Notes: generated by a model not told the origin, from the letters alone. A stretch of DNA of 64,000 nucleotides from Confluentibacter lentus (GCF_002806995.1 NZ_NIHE01000005.1:124001-188000); one strand, 5' to 3'; shown: positions 8,983 through 20,426, numbered from the stretch's first letter. Numbers and translations: made by a program.

Positions 8983-9171
8983 TATTGTATTTATGGTTTG
9001 TTTGTTAGTTAGTTAATGAAGAGAAGAATTTTTCTCTTTCCCCCTGTTTATTGTTAGGCAAATATGTGAACAAAATTCTTAAAAAAAAAATGAATTAGTG
9101 TTGAATTTTCAGAATTTTTTCATCATGTTTAACCTGTAGCCGAAACTACAAAAAATTATTTAATAAACCTT

Positions 9172-9570
9172 ATGAAATTCGACAAAATACAAATAAGAGT
9201 GAGATATGGTGAAACCGACCAAATGGGCGTGGTATATCACGGGAATTACGCATTATATCTTGAAATGGGGCGTATTGAGTGGTTGCGGAAATTGGGCATT
9301 TCTTATAAAAATATGGAGGAAAGTGGTATTATGTTGCCCGTAGTTTCCCTTTGTATAAATTATAAAAAATCAGCGGGTTATGATGACCTAATTAATGTTA
9401 AAACACAACTAAAAAATAAGCCTACGGCTAAGATTGAATTTGACTATGAAATCACTAACGAAAAAGGTGAAATTTTAACAACTGCTAGTACTATTTTGGT
9501 GTTTATTGATATGAAAACAAACCGACCTGTTAAAGCGCCACAATATATTTTGGATGCAATAGGCTATTAA
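9172..9570 (+). CDS. YbgC/FadM-type hotdog acyl-CoA thioesterase
   Basis: The 132-residue protein is a single hotdog domain. The catalytic loop RYGETDQMGVVYHGNY contains the family Asp that activates water, followed by the long helix with MGRIEWLRKLG. Such enzymes hydrolyse acyl-CoA thioesters in the cytoplasm; the preferred chain is not evident. The gene stands alone between dnaA (divergent) and yigZ (convergent), and its stop codon overlaps that of yigZ. Confidence 0.9.
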   Translation: MKFDKIQIRVRYGETDQMGVVYHGNYALYLEMGRIEWLRKLGISYKNMEESGIMLPVVSLCINYKKSAGYDDLINVKTQLKNKPTAKIEFDYEITNEKGEILTTASTILVFIDMKTNRPVKAPQYILDAIGY

Positions 9571-10181
9571 CTTTTTATTTGCTTAATTTTTGCTTCAAAA
9601 AGGTTGTTGAAAATATCGAAAATGTATGTTGCATCTTTTTTCCTGACCGAAATATAGATGTTGCAATCCAGTTCCAGTTTTTGATTGGTGACGGTAATGT
9701 TATTTTCTTTAATAGCCCGCATCACTTTATTTATATTCCTATAGTCAAAAGTGATACAGAATTCAATATTTATGGTTTTTTTAACAATTTTTGAAGCTTC
9801 TAAAGTTAATTGCGCCGTGGTTTTATAAGCATTAATTAAGCCAGAAACACCCAATTTAACACCGCCAAAATAGCGAACAATAACAAGTAGAATATTGGTG
9901 ACATCAAATGATTGTATTTGACCGTAAATGGGCATTCCTGCGGAATTGTTAGGTTCGCCATCATCATTCGCTCTAAATGATATGGTTTCTGTTCCCAATT
10001 GATAAGCGTAACACCAATGTCTGGCGGCATGGTGCTTCTTTTTTAAATCTTCAATATGTAGTTTTACCTCGTTTTCACTTTGTATAGGAAAAGCAAAACC
10101 ATAAAATTTACTGTTTTTATCTTTGAATAAAATAGCCTCAGTTGTAGTTTCAATGGTTTTGTATGTGTCTTTATCAGTCAA
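9567..10181 (-). CDS. YigZ/IMPACT-family protein
   Basis: The 204-residue protein has the UPF0029 (IMPACT) N-terminal domain with the signatures HHAARHWCYAYQLG, NDDGEPNNSAGMPI and VRYFGGVKLGVSGLINAYKT, followed by a smaller ferredoxin-like C-terminal domain (about 140-204). Family members bind translation factors or nucleic acids and in eukaryotes modulate the Gcn2 pathway; the bacterial role is unclear. It is the last gene of the ribD-HAD-yigZ operon, 12 bases after the HAD gene, and overlaps the convergent thioesterase by four bases. Confidence 0.9.
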   Translation of the reverse strand: MTDKDTYKTIETTTEAILFKDKNSKFYGFAFPIQSENEVKLHIEDLKKKHHAARHWCYAYQLGTETISFRANDDGEPNNSAGMPIYGQIQSFDVTNILLVIVRYFGGVKLGVSGLINAYKTTAQLTLEASKIVKKTINIEFCITFDYRNINKVMRAIKENNITVTNQKLELDCNIYISVRKKDATYIFDIFNNLFEAKIKQIKS

Positions 10182-10193
10182 AAAAGAAAGAAG

Positions 10194-10805
10194 TTAAAAC
10201 AAATGACCATTTACTTTGAAAAGCGACGTGATATCTTCCGTTTTCGGGTTGATATACCACGTGTTTATGCCTAAAGAATTGGCAGTTTTGATATTATCGT
10301 TATTGTCATCAACAAAAAAACACTCTTTTGCATTTACGTTGTTTTCACTCAGAACATATTCAAAAATATCCCGATTTGGTTTTCTTAAATGAATGTCGTG
10401 TGATAAGTAAAAAGCATCAAAACAATTTTTGAATTCCTCATAAAAAGATATGTTTTTTTTAATCCAATCGATGTGAAGTTCGTTGGTATTGCTTAACAGA
10501 ATCAGTTTGTATTTTGCTGATTTTTGTAATTCTTTTAAAAAGCTCAAACGATGCTCAGGAAAATCTTTCAGTATGAAATTCCAAATGTCTATAAGTTCTT
10601 CTTCTGAAAGATTGGGGAAGTTTTCAACATAAAATTCCAAAAATTCTTCTGTTGAAATGAGGCCTTGCTCATAAAAACTATTGAATGCTATCATTTCTTC
10701 CGAAAAGTCATCAATCTTAAAATGTTTGAAAGCATTTTGTGTAAAACCATCAATGTCCAAATTGATGAACACATTACCAAAATCGAAAATAATCGCTTTA
10801 ATCAT
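10194..10805 (-). CDS. HAD-superfamily phosphatase
   Basis: The 203-residue protein shows the four HAD motifs: motif I IIFDFGNV (Asp nucleophile; the usual second Asp is replaced by Asn, as in the YihX-like branch), motif II LLSNTN, motif III with RKPNRDIF, and motif IV FFVDDNNDN. It overlaps the 3' end of ribD by eight bases. A HAD phosphatase is required to dephosphorylate the pyrimidine intermediate after RibD, so the position makes a role in riboflavin synthesis attractive, although the family is promiscuous and this is inference. Confidence 0.85.
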   Translation of the reverse strand: MIKAIIFDFGNVFINLDIDGFTQNAFKHFKIDDFSEEMIAFNSFYEQGLISTEEFLEFYVENFPNLSEEELIDIWNFILKDFPEHRLSFLKELQKSAKYKLILLSNTNELHIDWIKKNISFYEEFKNCFDAFYLSHDIHLRKPNRDIFEYVLSENNVNAKECFFVDDNNDNIKTANSLGINTWYINPKTEDITSLFKVNGHLF

Positions 10806-11802
10806 TTCTATATGTTTTAAGAATATCGTCTTTAATATGTTCTTTGGAAATTAATTTTCCATTTAATTCTGGAGCTTTCACACCTGTGTTGAATGTGATA
10901 TTTCCTATAAATATTCTGGCTTCATCCCACAATTTTTCATCTATAAACGTCTGTAAAGTATGTTTGCCTCCTTCAATAATTACTGAGTTTATATCCTTCT
11001 GAAACAGTATGTCGCAGATTTGTTTGGCGACCTGATTTGAGAAGTCCGCATCGTTTTTGGAGATGATGATTGTTTGTGCTTCTGAATTAAAAATAGCCAA
11101 GCTCTTAGGCAATTTTAAATCTTTATCTATCACAATTCTAATCGGATTTTGCCCTTTCCAATCCCTAACCGTTAAACTCGGATTATCTTGTAATACTGTA
11201 TTCGTGCCAACCAAAATAGCTTGCTCTTCAGCACGCCATTTATGGGTTAATTGTCGGGAATAATCATTGCTAATCCAAACTGGTTTTTGTTCGTTTTTGG
11301 TTTCCGGAGCTATAAAACCATCTTGGGTTTCGGCCCATTTTAAAATGATATAAGGGCGCTTTTTGTTATGAAATGTGAAGAATCGTTTATGATGTTCCTT
11401 GCATTCTTTTTCCAGAATGCCAACAGTTACTTGGCAACCAGCATTTTTAAGTTTTTCAATACCTTTTCCGGCGACTTTAATGTTGTCATCAATACAACCA
11501 ATAACCACATTTGGGATGTTATATTTAATGATGAGGTCGCTACACGGGGGCGTTTTGCCAAAATGGGAACAGGGTTCTAAAGTCACATATAGGGTTGAAT
11601 CTTTTAAAAGATGTTTGTCAACAACCGAATTTATCGCGTTTACTTCAGCATGATTACCACCATAAGCACTTGTAAAACCTTCGCCAATTATATTGTTATT
11701 ATGCACAATAATGCACCCCACCATAGGATTTGGTCGCGTGCTTCCCAAACCATTTTTGGCTATTTCAATACAGCGTTTTATGTATTTTTCATGTATATTC
11801 AC
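10798..11802 (-). CDS. ribD: Bifunctional riboflavin deaminase/reductase RibD
   Basis: The 334-residue protein joins an N-terminal zinc-dependent deaminase (HAEVNA, then EPCSHFGKTPPC supplying His and Cys ligands) to a C-terminal reductase domain (from about 145) with GGKHTLQTF near the end. It performs the second and third steps of riboflavin synthesis. Translation begins at a GTG at 11802; a -7 element ends only four bases upstream, which suggests a leaderless message. It leads the operon with a HAD phosphatase and yigZ. Confidence 0.95.
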   Translation of the reverse strand: MNIHEKYIKRCIEIAKNGLGSTRPNPMVGCIIVHNNNIIGEGFTSAYGGNHAEVNAINSVVDKHLLKDSTLYVTLEPCSHFGKTPPCSDLIIKYNIPNVVIGCIDDNIKVAGKGIEKLKNAGCQVTVGILEKECKEHHKRFFTFHNKKRPYIILKWAETQDGFIAPETKNEQKPVWISNDYSRQLTHKWRAEEQAILVGTNTVLQDNPSLTVRDWKGQNPIRIVIDKDLKLPKSLAIFNSEAQTIIISKNDADFSNQVAKQICDILFQKDINSVIIEGGKHTLQTFIDEKLWDEARIFIGNITFNTGVKAPELNGKLISKEHIKDDILKTYRND

Positions 11803-11806
11803 GGCA

Positions 11807-11814
11807 CAAAAATA
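11807..11814 (-). promoter_or_regulatory. -7 element of ribD
   Basis: On the minus strand this reads TATTTTTG, an exact TAnnTTTG, four bases before the GTG start of ribD. The expected transcript start falls on or next to the start codon. Confidence 0.6.
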
Positions 11815-11824
11815 AGATTAATTA

Positions 11825-12312
11825 ATGGGTATTAATGCTATCATTATTAGAGAAATTCAACCTCAGGATAATCAGCAAATTGAGCAGATTATACGTGATT
11901 GTTTTCATGAGTTTAAAATTTCTTTGGAAGGCACTGCGTATTCAGATATTGAAACTACAAGAATGTTCGAATCCTATCAAAAAGATAATGAGGTGTATTA
12001 TGTTATTGATACGGATGGAAAAGTGCTTGGTGGAGGCGGTGTAAAACCTTTAAAGGATTTTGAAAATGAGATTTGTGAAATCCAGAAAATGTATTTTTCG
12101 CCATACATTAGAGGCAGAGGTTTTGGCAAGCAATTATTTGAAAAGTGTTTGCAGGCTGCAAAGGATTTGGGTTATAAACAATGCTATATAGAATCTGCGT
12201 TGCAACTAAAAGCGGCCATCCATATTTATGAATCTTATGGTTTTAAGAATTTACCAGGCGCTTTAGGAAATACGGGACATTATTCTTGTGGCGTTTGGAT
12301 GATAAAGGATTT

Positions 12313-12316
<4 letters not shown>
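11825..12316 (+). CDS. GNAT-family N-acetyltransferase
   Basis: The 163-residue protein is a compact GNAT domain. Motif A is visible in MYFSPYIRGRGFGKQLFEKC (acetyl-CoA loop RGRGFG), followed by motif B around CYIESALQLKAAIHIYESYGF. No specific substrate can be named. It starts 22 bases from the divergent ribD start and overlaps prmC as ATGA, so it leads a GNAT-prmC-ligA operon. Confidence 0.88.
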
Positions 12317-15161
<2,845 letters not shown>

Positions 15162-15174
15162 TTTGTAATTTAAT

Positions 15175-15197
15175 CGATAAAATGTATTTTTTTATCG
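15175..15197. promoter_or_regulatory. Palindrome upstream of the first polytopic membrane gene
   Basis: Perfect 8-bp arms CGATAAAA (15175-15182) and TTTTATCG (15190-15197) surround seven bases. The surrounding sequence (AATCGAT, then TGT, T-run, CG and TAATTG) recurs upstream of the gene at 16505. It ends 19 bases before the -7 box, covering the -33 region, so it may be an operator; a terminator of ligA is the alternative. Confidence 0.5.
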
Positions 15198-15216
15198 TTT
15201 AATTGTGTTATTATTT

Positions 15217-15224
15217 TATATTTG
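15217..15224 (+). promoter_or_regulatory. -7 element of the membrane protein gene at 15240
   Basis: TATATTTG, an exact TAnnTTTG, ends 15 bases before ATG 15240. It overlaps a possible TTG start at 15222, which is therefore rejected. Confidence 0.6.
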
Positions 15225-15239
15225 CAAGGTAACAATTTA

Positions 15240-15956
15240 ATGTCTCTCATGAACAAGTCTAAAATCTTGGTTGGTTTGGTTTTATTAATTTATACCCTAT
15301 TTGCTGTTTTTCAATTTAGTGGTCATGATTTATTGGCATTCAATTTTAGGTCTTTAATATTTCCTTTTGTTGCCTTAACATATTTTTTAAGTGTTAAAGA
15401 AAAGTCCATGTTATTTATTTTGTTTTTAATTTTTTACTCTTTATCTGAACTTTTGGCAATGATTTCAGATGTGTTGAGTTACAGTGTTGATTATTTTTTA
15501 GGTAACTCATTATATATTCTTGCTTATTTAATGTTGTTCATTAAAATTTGTAAATCAATTAGTTTAATTCACGTACTTAAAAATTTCAAAATACATTTAA
15601 TTGTATTGACAGCTTTAAATATTTATATTGTTTATGTTTTACAGGTTATCATAGACCCTCATGTTGAATTGAACTATGAATATTTTGTTGAACTGGTATA
15701 CAATATTGTCATGCTTTTACTCTTGTCCAGTTCACTTTTAAATTATTTTTATAGAGATAATAAAAAGTCTTTGTATTTATTTGTAGGATCTCTATGTATT
15801 GTGTTTTCTGAAGTAATAAGTGTAGCTTACTTATATGTTGCTAAACAAGACTTACTTAATTTTATAGCCGTTTCATTGGCGCTATTAGCCTTTTATTTCT
15901 TTTATCAACAGTCCAAACTGGATAATGAAGAACCCATTAATATGCTAATTGATTAA
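15240..15956 (+). CDS. Polytopic inner-membrane protein, distantly YhhN/TMEM86-like
   Basis: The 238-residue product is almost entirely hydrophobic, with seven or eight predicted helices and short loops (for example 10-28, 33-51, 57-77, 85-103, 115-137, 147-168, 178-197, 202-220). I see no catalytic motif with certainty. Topology, size and placement of acidic residues inside helices resemble the protein at 16505-17266 and, remotely, the YhhN (lysoplasmalogenase) family. Start chosen at ATG 15240; ATG 15249 is also possible. It overlaps the convergent DoxX-like gene by four bases. Confidence 0.7.
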   Translation: MSLMNKSKILVGLVLLIYTLFAVFQFSGHDLLAFNFRSLIFPFVALTYFLSVKEKSMLFILFLIFYSLSELLAMISDVLSYSVDYFLGNSLYILAYLMLFIKICKSISLIHVLKNFKIHLIVLTALNIYIVYVLQVIIDPHVELNYEYFVELVYNIVMLLLLSSSLLNYFYRDNKKSLYLFVGSLCIVFSEVISVAYLYVAKQDLLNFIAVSLALLAFYFFYQQSKLDNEEPINMLID

Positions 15957-16333
15957 TTTCTTTTTATAAAAGGGATGGTTTTTCTATATAAGTAGAGTAT
16001 TATTGTTGCCAGTATAAAGGTTATCATGGCTGTGACAAATAAAATGCCTCCGTCATTGTTAACCACAATGCCTAATTGCGTTATGTGCATAAATATAGCG
16101 CCACCAATAATACCTATGGTAAGTACAGCACCAAGCCAAATAGTTTTCGGTATAAATAAAAAAATACTGGCAATGAGTTCTAAAACTCCAATACCAATTC
16201 TTCCTTCTGGTTCTAATCCAACTTTTGCAAAAATATAAACACTATCTGGGTGGGCTGTAAACTTATAGCGTAGTGTTTGAATTAAAATAACTGCAACAAT
16301 AATTCTAAGGATAAAAGGCAAGTGTTTTTTCAT
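15953..16333 (-). CDS. DoxX-like small membrane protein
   Basis: The 126-residue protein has four hydrophobic helices and the DoxX-like pattern: a first helix followed by LRYKFTAHPDSV, then GRIGIGVLELIASIFLFIP and a helix pair. Members are inner-membrane proteins of uncertain biochemistry, sometimes linked to quinone or thiol redox. It sits between two similar polytopic membrane genes, convergent with the first and divergent from the second, so the palindrome at 16438-16464 lies in its upstream region too. Confidence 0.8.
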   Translation of the reverse strand: MKKHLPFILRIIVAVILIQTLRYKFTAHPDSVYIFAKVGLEPEGRIGIGVLELIASIFLFIPKTIWLGAVLTIGIIGGAIFMHITQLGIVVNNDGGILFVTAMITFILATIILYLYRKTIPFIKRN

Positions 16334-16437
16334 GGTATTTAAGTTAAGGATTAACTTGGAATGTTAGACGTGGTAAATCCAACTACCAATCATTTTGCAA
16401 GCGATTAGCAAATAGAATACCAAAATTTAACAATATA

Positions 16438-16464
16438 ATCGATGAAGTGTCATTTTTTTTCGAT
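16438..16464. promoter_or_regulatory. Palindrome between doxX-like gene and second membrane gene
   Basis: Arms ATCGA (16438-16442) and TCGAT (16460-16464) enclose a T-rich centre that matches the element at 15175-15197 in order and spacing of its blocks. It ends nine bases before the -7 box of the gene at 16505, about ten bases closer than in the other copy, i.e. one helical turn. Confidence 0.5.
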
Positions 16465-16473
16465 GTAATTGAT

Positions 16474-16481
16474 TATATTTG
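16474..16481 (+). promoter_or_regulatory. -7 element of the membrane protein gene at 16505
   Basis: TATATTTG, an exact TAnnTTTG, lies 23 bases before ATG 16505. It makes an in-frame TTG at 16469 implausible as the translation start. Confidence 0.6.
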
Positions 16482-16504
16482 TAGCCCTACTTATTATAAA
16501 TACC

Positions 16505-17266
16505 ATGAACACTACATTCAAAATTGGCCATGACGCCATGTTTTTTATCGCCCTATCGTTGTTGATGATTTTAAATGTTTTTGCAGCTTATAGTGAAAAT
16601 CCATTATTTTTAAATGCTTCTAAGGCACTATTCATTCCCTTTTTTTTAATAGCTTTCTCTGTTAAGAATAGAATAGTGAATTTGGTGTTTATTGCTTTTT
16701 TGGTGTTCTCATTTTTTGGAGACGCTTCTGGATTTTTTTTAGCAAATGATTCTGGAACAACGAGCTCGAACACGATGTATTTGTTTAGTTATATAGGTTT
16801 AATTGTACTCAGTGTTTCTAAATTCAAACTTGCTGATATTGATAAGGTAGTTGGTTTTTATTTGCTTGGTATTTTATTAATCAATGGTTATTTTTTATAC
16901 ACATTGTGTAGTATGTTGAGTGCTTTAATAACAGATGGTATGGAAATGATGTTGTTTGGAATAAAAAGTATGGCGTTAATACTTTTGGTATTTGTCTCAT
17001 TTGCAGTATATCTTGGTAAACAAACAAAGGCATCCATTCTTTTTTTAATCATGGCTATTTGCTTTGCTTTTTCAGATGTTCTAAATTACGTAGTGCATTA
17101 TTATGTTTATAATTGGAGTATTTTGATGATAGATAGGTTATTGCATATCACCGGACTTTTCTTTGCCTTTAAATATATCATTGAAACCAATAAAGCATCT
17201 AAAGGTGCTTATGATGAAAAAGATATTCTGCAAAAAACCTATTCTAGAGATGAAATTCTGGCTTAA
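16505..17266 (+). CDS. Polytopic inner-membrane protein, YhhN/TMEM86-like
   Basis: The 253-residue product has about eight hydrophobic helices. Two Asp-containing helices, FSFFGDASGFF near residue 70 and CFAFSDVLNYVVH near 190, fall where YhhN/lysoplasmalogenase proteins carry their conserved acidic residues; that family cleaves the vinyl-ether bond of lysoplasmalogens in animals, while the bacterial role is unsettled. Start is taken at ATG 16505 rather than the upstream TTG inside the promoter. The short charged tail contains KDILQKTYSRDEIL. It overlaps the convergent phosphoesterase by four bases. The family call is tentative. Confidence 0.68.
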   Translation: MNTTFKIGHDAMFFIALSLLMILNVFAAYSENPLFLNASKALFIPFFLIAFSVKNRIVNLVFIAFLVFSFFGDASGFFLANDSGTTSSNTMYLFSYIGLIVLSVSKFKLADIDKVVGFYLLGILLINGYFLYTLCSMLSALITDGMEMMLFGIKSMALILLVFVSFAVYLGKQTKASILFLIMAICFAFSDVLNYVVHYYVYNWSILMIDRLLHITGLFFAFKYIIETNKASKGAYDEKDILQKTYSRDEILA

Positions 17267-18183
17267 ACTATTATAGATGTTCCGCTAACGGTTTTATTTT
17301 TTTCTGAATCAAAATAAAAATCAATGCGTCCTAAATTAATACCATAACAACCTACTTGGTTTACAAGCATATTTTTATCCTCTATATTTTTCATTACAGT
17401 TGGTTTTGATAAAAATGTGTGGGTATGACCACCAATAATTAAGTCGATATTTTTTGTGGCTGTGGCCAATTTTAAATCACTTATTTTGTTTGGATTCTCC
17501 TTGCTATAATCGTATCCTAAATGGGATAAACAAATAATCAAATCACAGCGTTCATCATCTTTTAAAATCCGCGTCATCTCTTGTGCCGTTTCTATTGGAT
17601 TTAAATATTTGGTTTCTTTATACATGTTTTTATCAACCAAACCGTCTAATTCAATACCTAATCCGAAAACGCCAATTTTAATAGATCCCTTTTTAAATAT
17701 CCGATAAGGCTTTACATGCGTGTTCATTATCGTATTCGAAAAATCATAATTTGAACAAATAAAATCGAATTTAGCATATGGCAATTGTGCATATAATCCA
17801 TCAATGCCATTATCAAAATCATGATTCCCAATGGTTGATGCATCATATTTTAGCATACTCATTAACTTAAACTCCAATTCACCACCATAATAATTAAAGT
17901 ATGGGGTGCCTTGAAAAATATCACCTGCATCAAATAAAAGTGTATTTGGATTTTCATTTCTAATGGATTCTATTAAGCTAGCTCTACGGGCAACGCCGCC
18001 TTTATTGGCATTTCTGCCATCTTCTGGTCCAAAAGCATCAATATGACTATGTACATCATTAGTGTGTAAAATGGTTATTTGTGATGTTTTCGCTGAGGTA
18101 GTAAACGACTGTAACCCCAAACCACCAAGAGTTAAAGCCCCAGTAGCCACCGATGTTTTTTGTAAAAAATCTCTACGTTTCAT
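17263..18183 (-). CDS. 5'-nucleotidase-type metallophosphoesterase, catalytic part only
   Basis: The 306-residue protein opens with a twin-arginine-like signal (RRDFLQK followed by a hydrophobic stretch). The calcineurin-like metal motifs are all present: HTNDVHSH, FDAGDIFQG, IGNHDFDNG and GGHTHTF. This corresponds to the N-terminal half of UshA-type 5'-nucleotidases; the C-terminal substrate-binding domain is missing and is encoded by the gene immediately upstream, seven bases away. Likely periplasmic nucleotide or sugar-phosphate hydrolase. It is convergent with the membrane protein gene at 16505. Confidence 0.88.
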   Translation of the reverse strand: MKRRDFLQKTSVATGALTLGGLGLQSFTTSAKTSQITILHTNDVHSHIDAFGPEDGRNANKGGVARRASLIESIRNENPNTLLFDAGDIFQGTPYFNYYGGELEFKLMSMLKYDASTIGNHDFDNGIDGLYAQLPYAKFDFICSNYDFSNTIMNTHVKPYRIFKKGSIKIGVFGLGIELDGLVDKNMYKETKYLNPIETAQEMTRILKDDERCDLIICLSHLGYDYSKENPNKISDLKLATATKNIDLIIGGHTHTFLSKPTVMKNIEDKNMLVNQVGCYGINLGRIDFYFDSEKNKTVSGTSIIV

Positions 18184-18190
18184 ATTTGTC

Positions 18191-18952
18191 TCAATTGCTT
18201 TTTTGAATAAACCTGTCGTCTCTAACCGGACTTATAGTATCCACTTTTTTAAAATGATCTATCAAAGCGTTTCTTACTTTGTAATTTAAATCGTGAACGC
18301 CTCCGTTTCGTTTAAAAAAGGTCATGTTATCGCCACCATTATATAAATAATCATTAGTTAATACATAATAGGTCTTTTCGTCTTCAATATCTTTTCCATT
18401 TATAGTAGCTTCAATAATATTAAAATCGGTGTCAATAACTAGTTTTAATTTTGAAATGGGATGGGCTTTTTTTGCCTCACTTAAATAGGCAACCAAACTA
18501 TCTATTTGGGTTCCTTTCATTTCAACTACTAAAAGTGTGTTTTCAAAAGGCATCAATTCAAAAGCTGTTCGGGTAGTAATGTTTCCTTTAGATATTATGG
18601 AACGAATACCTCCATGATTTAATAAAACCATGTCTATGTTTTTTCCAGTTCGGCTTTTAAAAATAGGGTTTGCCTCATCAAAAATAGCATCGGCCATAAA
18701 GTTTCCAATGGCGGTATTAAAATCGCCATCAGTTTTAGTGTAAGTGCCCACCGAATATGCCAACACACTATTCAAATCTTTCTGTATATGGTTTCTGTAA
18801 GGTTTTATAAAAGCTTCAATCTCATTGTTGGTAGCTATGCTATCTGAAATTGAAATTTGTTTTCCTTCAATTTTAGAGAGGTAGAAATGTGTTTCTTTGC
18901 AACCAATAAATAATAATAAAAACAAACCGAAAAAGAGAGGTTTCAAATCCAT
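18191..18952 (-). CDS. 5'-nucleotidase C-terminal domain lipoprotein
   Basis: The 253-residue lipoprotein has a lipobox ending FIGC at about residue 18. The rest matches the 5'-nucleotidase C-terminal domain, with GNFMADAIFDEAN, LLNHGGIRS, MPFENTLLVVEMKG and a YVLTNDYLYNGGDNM segment; this domain supplies nucleotide-stacking residues in UshA. It contains none of the metal-binding motifs, which are in the next gene downstream. The two products probably assemble into one split enzyme, this half tethered to a membrane. Confidence 0.87.
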   Translation of the reverse strand: MDLKPLFFGLFLLLFIGCKETHFYLSKIEGKQISISDSIATNNEIEAFIKPYRNHIQKDLNSVLAYSVGTYTKTDGDFNTAIGNFMADAIFDEANPIFKSRTGKNIDMVLLNHGGIRSIISKGNITTRTAFELMPFENTLLVVEMKGTQIDSLVAYLSEAKKAHPISKLKLVIDTDFNIIEATINGKDIEDEKTYYVLTNDYLYNGGDNMTFFKRNGGVHDLNYKVRNALIDHFKKVDTISPVRDDRFIQKSN

Positions 18953-18991
18953 ATTATAGATACTTGTGAAATTTTGCTAATATTTTGAATC

Positions 18992-19008
18992 TACTTTTGC
19001 TACCTTTG
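18992..19008 (+). promoter_or_regulatory. -7 element(s) of the DUF6913-dapA operon
   Basis: Two nearly abutting exact TAnnTTTG sequences, TACTTTTG (18992-18999) and TACCTTTG (19001-19008), precede ATG 19027. The downstream one would give a leader of roughly 15 bases. No -33 element lies at standard spacing. Confidence 0.55.
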
Positions 19009-19026
19009 CGCAAAGTATAAAGGTAA

Positions 19027-19551
19027 ATGTTTTTAAGGGCTTTTAAAGAGAATTCAAATAAAAAGTATTTGAACAAACTATTATCAAATCGTTACGTAAA
19101 CGTTGATGATAGTAAGATTGAAAGCTTGGGCATCATCTTTAATTTGGGAGAGAATGAAGATTTTGGCTTGTTTAAAAATTTAGCCTCAAAAATAAATTTA
19201 CACCCTAATAATCTTAAGGTTATAGGTTTTTCTAAAGATAAAAAAGCCAATTTAAATACATGGGATTTATGTTTTAATCCAGATGATTTTGGATGGAAAG
19301 GCGACATTAAGAATGTGGAATTACAAACTTTTTTGGATAAAAAGTTCGATGTTTTAATCAGTTACTATTTGGCAGAGGATTTAGAATTGAAATTGATGAC
19401 AGCCAAATCAAAAGCGCAATTTAAAGTTGGCATTTTTCAGAATGATTTAAGATTGAACGATTTAATCATTAGTACCAATTTGAACGAATTCGATGTATTT
19501 GAAAACGAGGTTTTTAAGTACTTAACTATATTAAATAAAATTAAAAAATGA
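19027..19551 (+). CDS. DUF6913-like conserved cytosolic protein
   Basis: The 174-residue protein has no signal peptide or membrane segment. It is rich in Lys, Asn and Asp with alternating strand and helix patterns, including [25 protein letters not shown], a conserved-looking [11 protein letters not shown] segment and [19 protein letters not shown] recognise it as the small family found upstream of dapA in flavobacteria and name it DUF6913 from memory. No activity is known. It overlaps dapA as ATGA, so the two are translationally coupled. Confidence 0.72.
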   Translation: MFLRAFKENSNKKYLNKLLSNRYVNVDDSKIESLGIIFNLGENEDFGLFKNLASKINLHPNNLKVIGFSKDKKANLNTWDLCFNPDDFGWKGDIKNVELQTFLDKKFDVLISYYLAEDLELKLMTAKSKAQFKVGIFQNDLRLNDLIISTNLNEFDVFENEVFKYLTILNKIKK

Positions 19552-20426
19552 ACAGTAAGTTTCTAGGAACTGGAGTTGCTTTGGTTACACCATTCAAAAC
19601 TGATTTAAGTGTAGATCATGAGGCCTTAACAAACATTGTCAACTTCAATATAGATAATGGAACGGATTATCTTGTAATTTGTGGTACAACAGCAGAGAGC
19701 GTAACCGTTACTAAGCAAGAAAAACAAGATATTATAAAAACTATTTCTAAAGCTAATAATGGCCGTGTACCTATGGTATTGGGGATTGGCGGAAATAATA
19801 CCATGCAGGTTATTGAAGAAATAAAAGCGACCAATTTAAGTGATATGGATGCTATTTTGTCGGTGTCGCCTTATTATACTAAACCAACGCAAGAAGGTAT
19901 TTATCAGCATTTTAAAGCTATTGCAGAAGCATCACCTGTTCCTGTGATTTTGTATAATGTTCCTGGACGTACATCCAAAAACATGGAGCCAGAAACGACT
20001 TTAAGATTGGCAAACGATTTTGAAAATATTATAGGTATCAAAGAAGCATGTAACAATGTTGCCCAATATTTAAAGTTATTAAAAGACAAACCAGAAGATT
20101 TTTTAATTATTTCTGGGGATGATGATTTGGCACTTGGTGTTGTTTTAGCAGGTGGCGCTGGTGTGATATCTGTGATAGGACAGGCGTTTCCTAAAGAATT
20201 TTCAGAAATGATTCGTCTAGGATTGGAAGGGAATGCCAAAGAGGCATACAAACTTCATTTTAAATTAATGGATGTTATTGGTTATATTTTTGAAGAGAAT
20301 AATCCAGCAGGAATTAAAGCCGTTTTTGAAGCTTTAAATCTATGCCAAGATACCGTAAGATTGCCATTGGTTCCTGCTTCAAATGGTTTGAAAGCTAAAA
20401 TTGCCGATTTTGTAAATCAATTTTAG
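19548..20426 (+). CDS. dapA: 4-hydroxy-tetrahydrodipicolinate synthase
   Basis: The 292-residue TIM-barrel enzyme condenses pyruvate with aspartate semialdehyde, the first committed step of lysine and diaminopimelate synthesis. The catalytic Tyr136 lies in [10 protein letters not shown] and the Schiff-base Lys165 in IGIKEAC; the phosphate-binding GTTAES motif (46-51) is present. Length is standard. It is the second gene of the DUF6913-dapA pair. No lysine riboswitch is visible upstream. Confidence 0.97.
   Translation: MNSKFLGTGVALVTPFKTDLSVDHEALTNIVNFNIDNGTDYLVICGTTAESVTVTKQEKQDIIKTISKANNGRVPMVLGIGGNNTMQVIEEIKATNLSDMDAILSVSPYYTKPTQEGIYQHFKAIAEASPVPVILYNVPGRTSKNMEPETTLRLANDFENIIGIKEACNNVAQYLKLLKDKPEDFLIISGDDDLALGVVLAGGAGVISVIGQAFPKEFSEMIRLGLEGNAKEAYKLHFKLMDVIGYIFEENNPAGIKAVFEALNLCQDTVRLPLVPASNGLKAKIADFVNQF

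Noticed and set aside
8983-9171. Replication origin next to dnaA
   Set aside because: No exact DnaA boxes; only one near-match (TTGTTCACA) was found.
12286-12312. TTG start extending prmC
   Set aside because: ATG 12313 forms a standard ATGA overlap with the previous gene, which is the common coupling in this operon.
15222-15239. TTG start extending the membrane protein at 15240
   Set aside because: The TTG is part of the -7 box TATATTTG; the ATG at 15240 is preferred.
16469-16504. TTG start extending the second membrane protein
   Set aside because: The extension crosses the -7 box at 16474-16481 and adds a hydrophobic stretch without family support.
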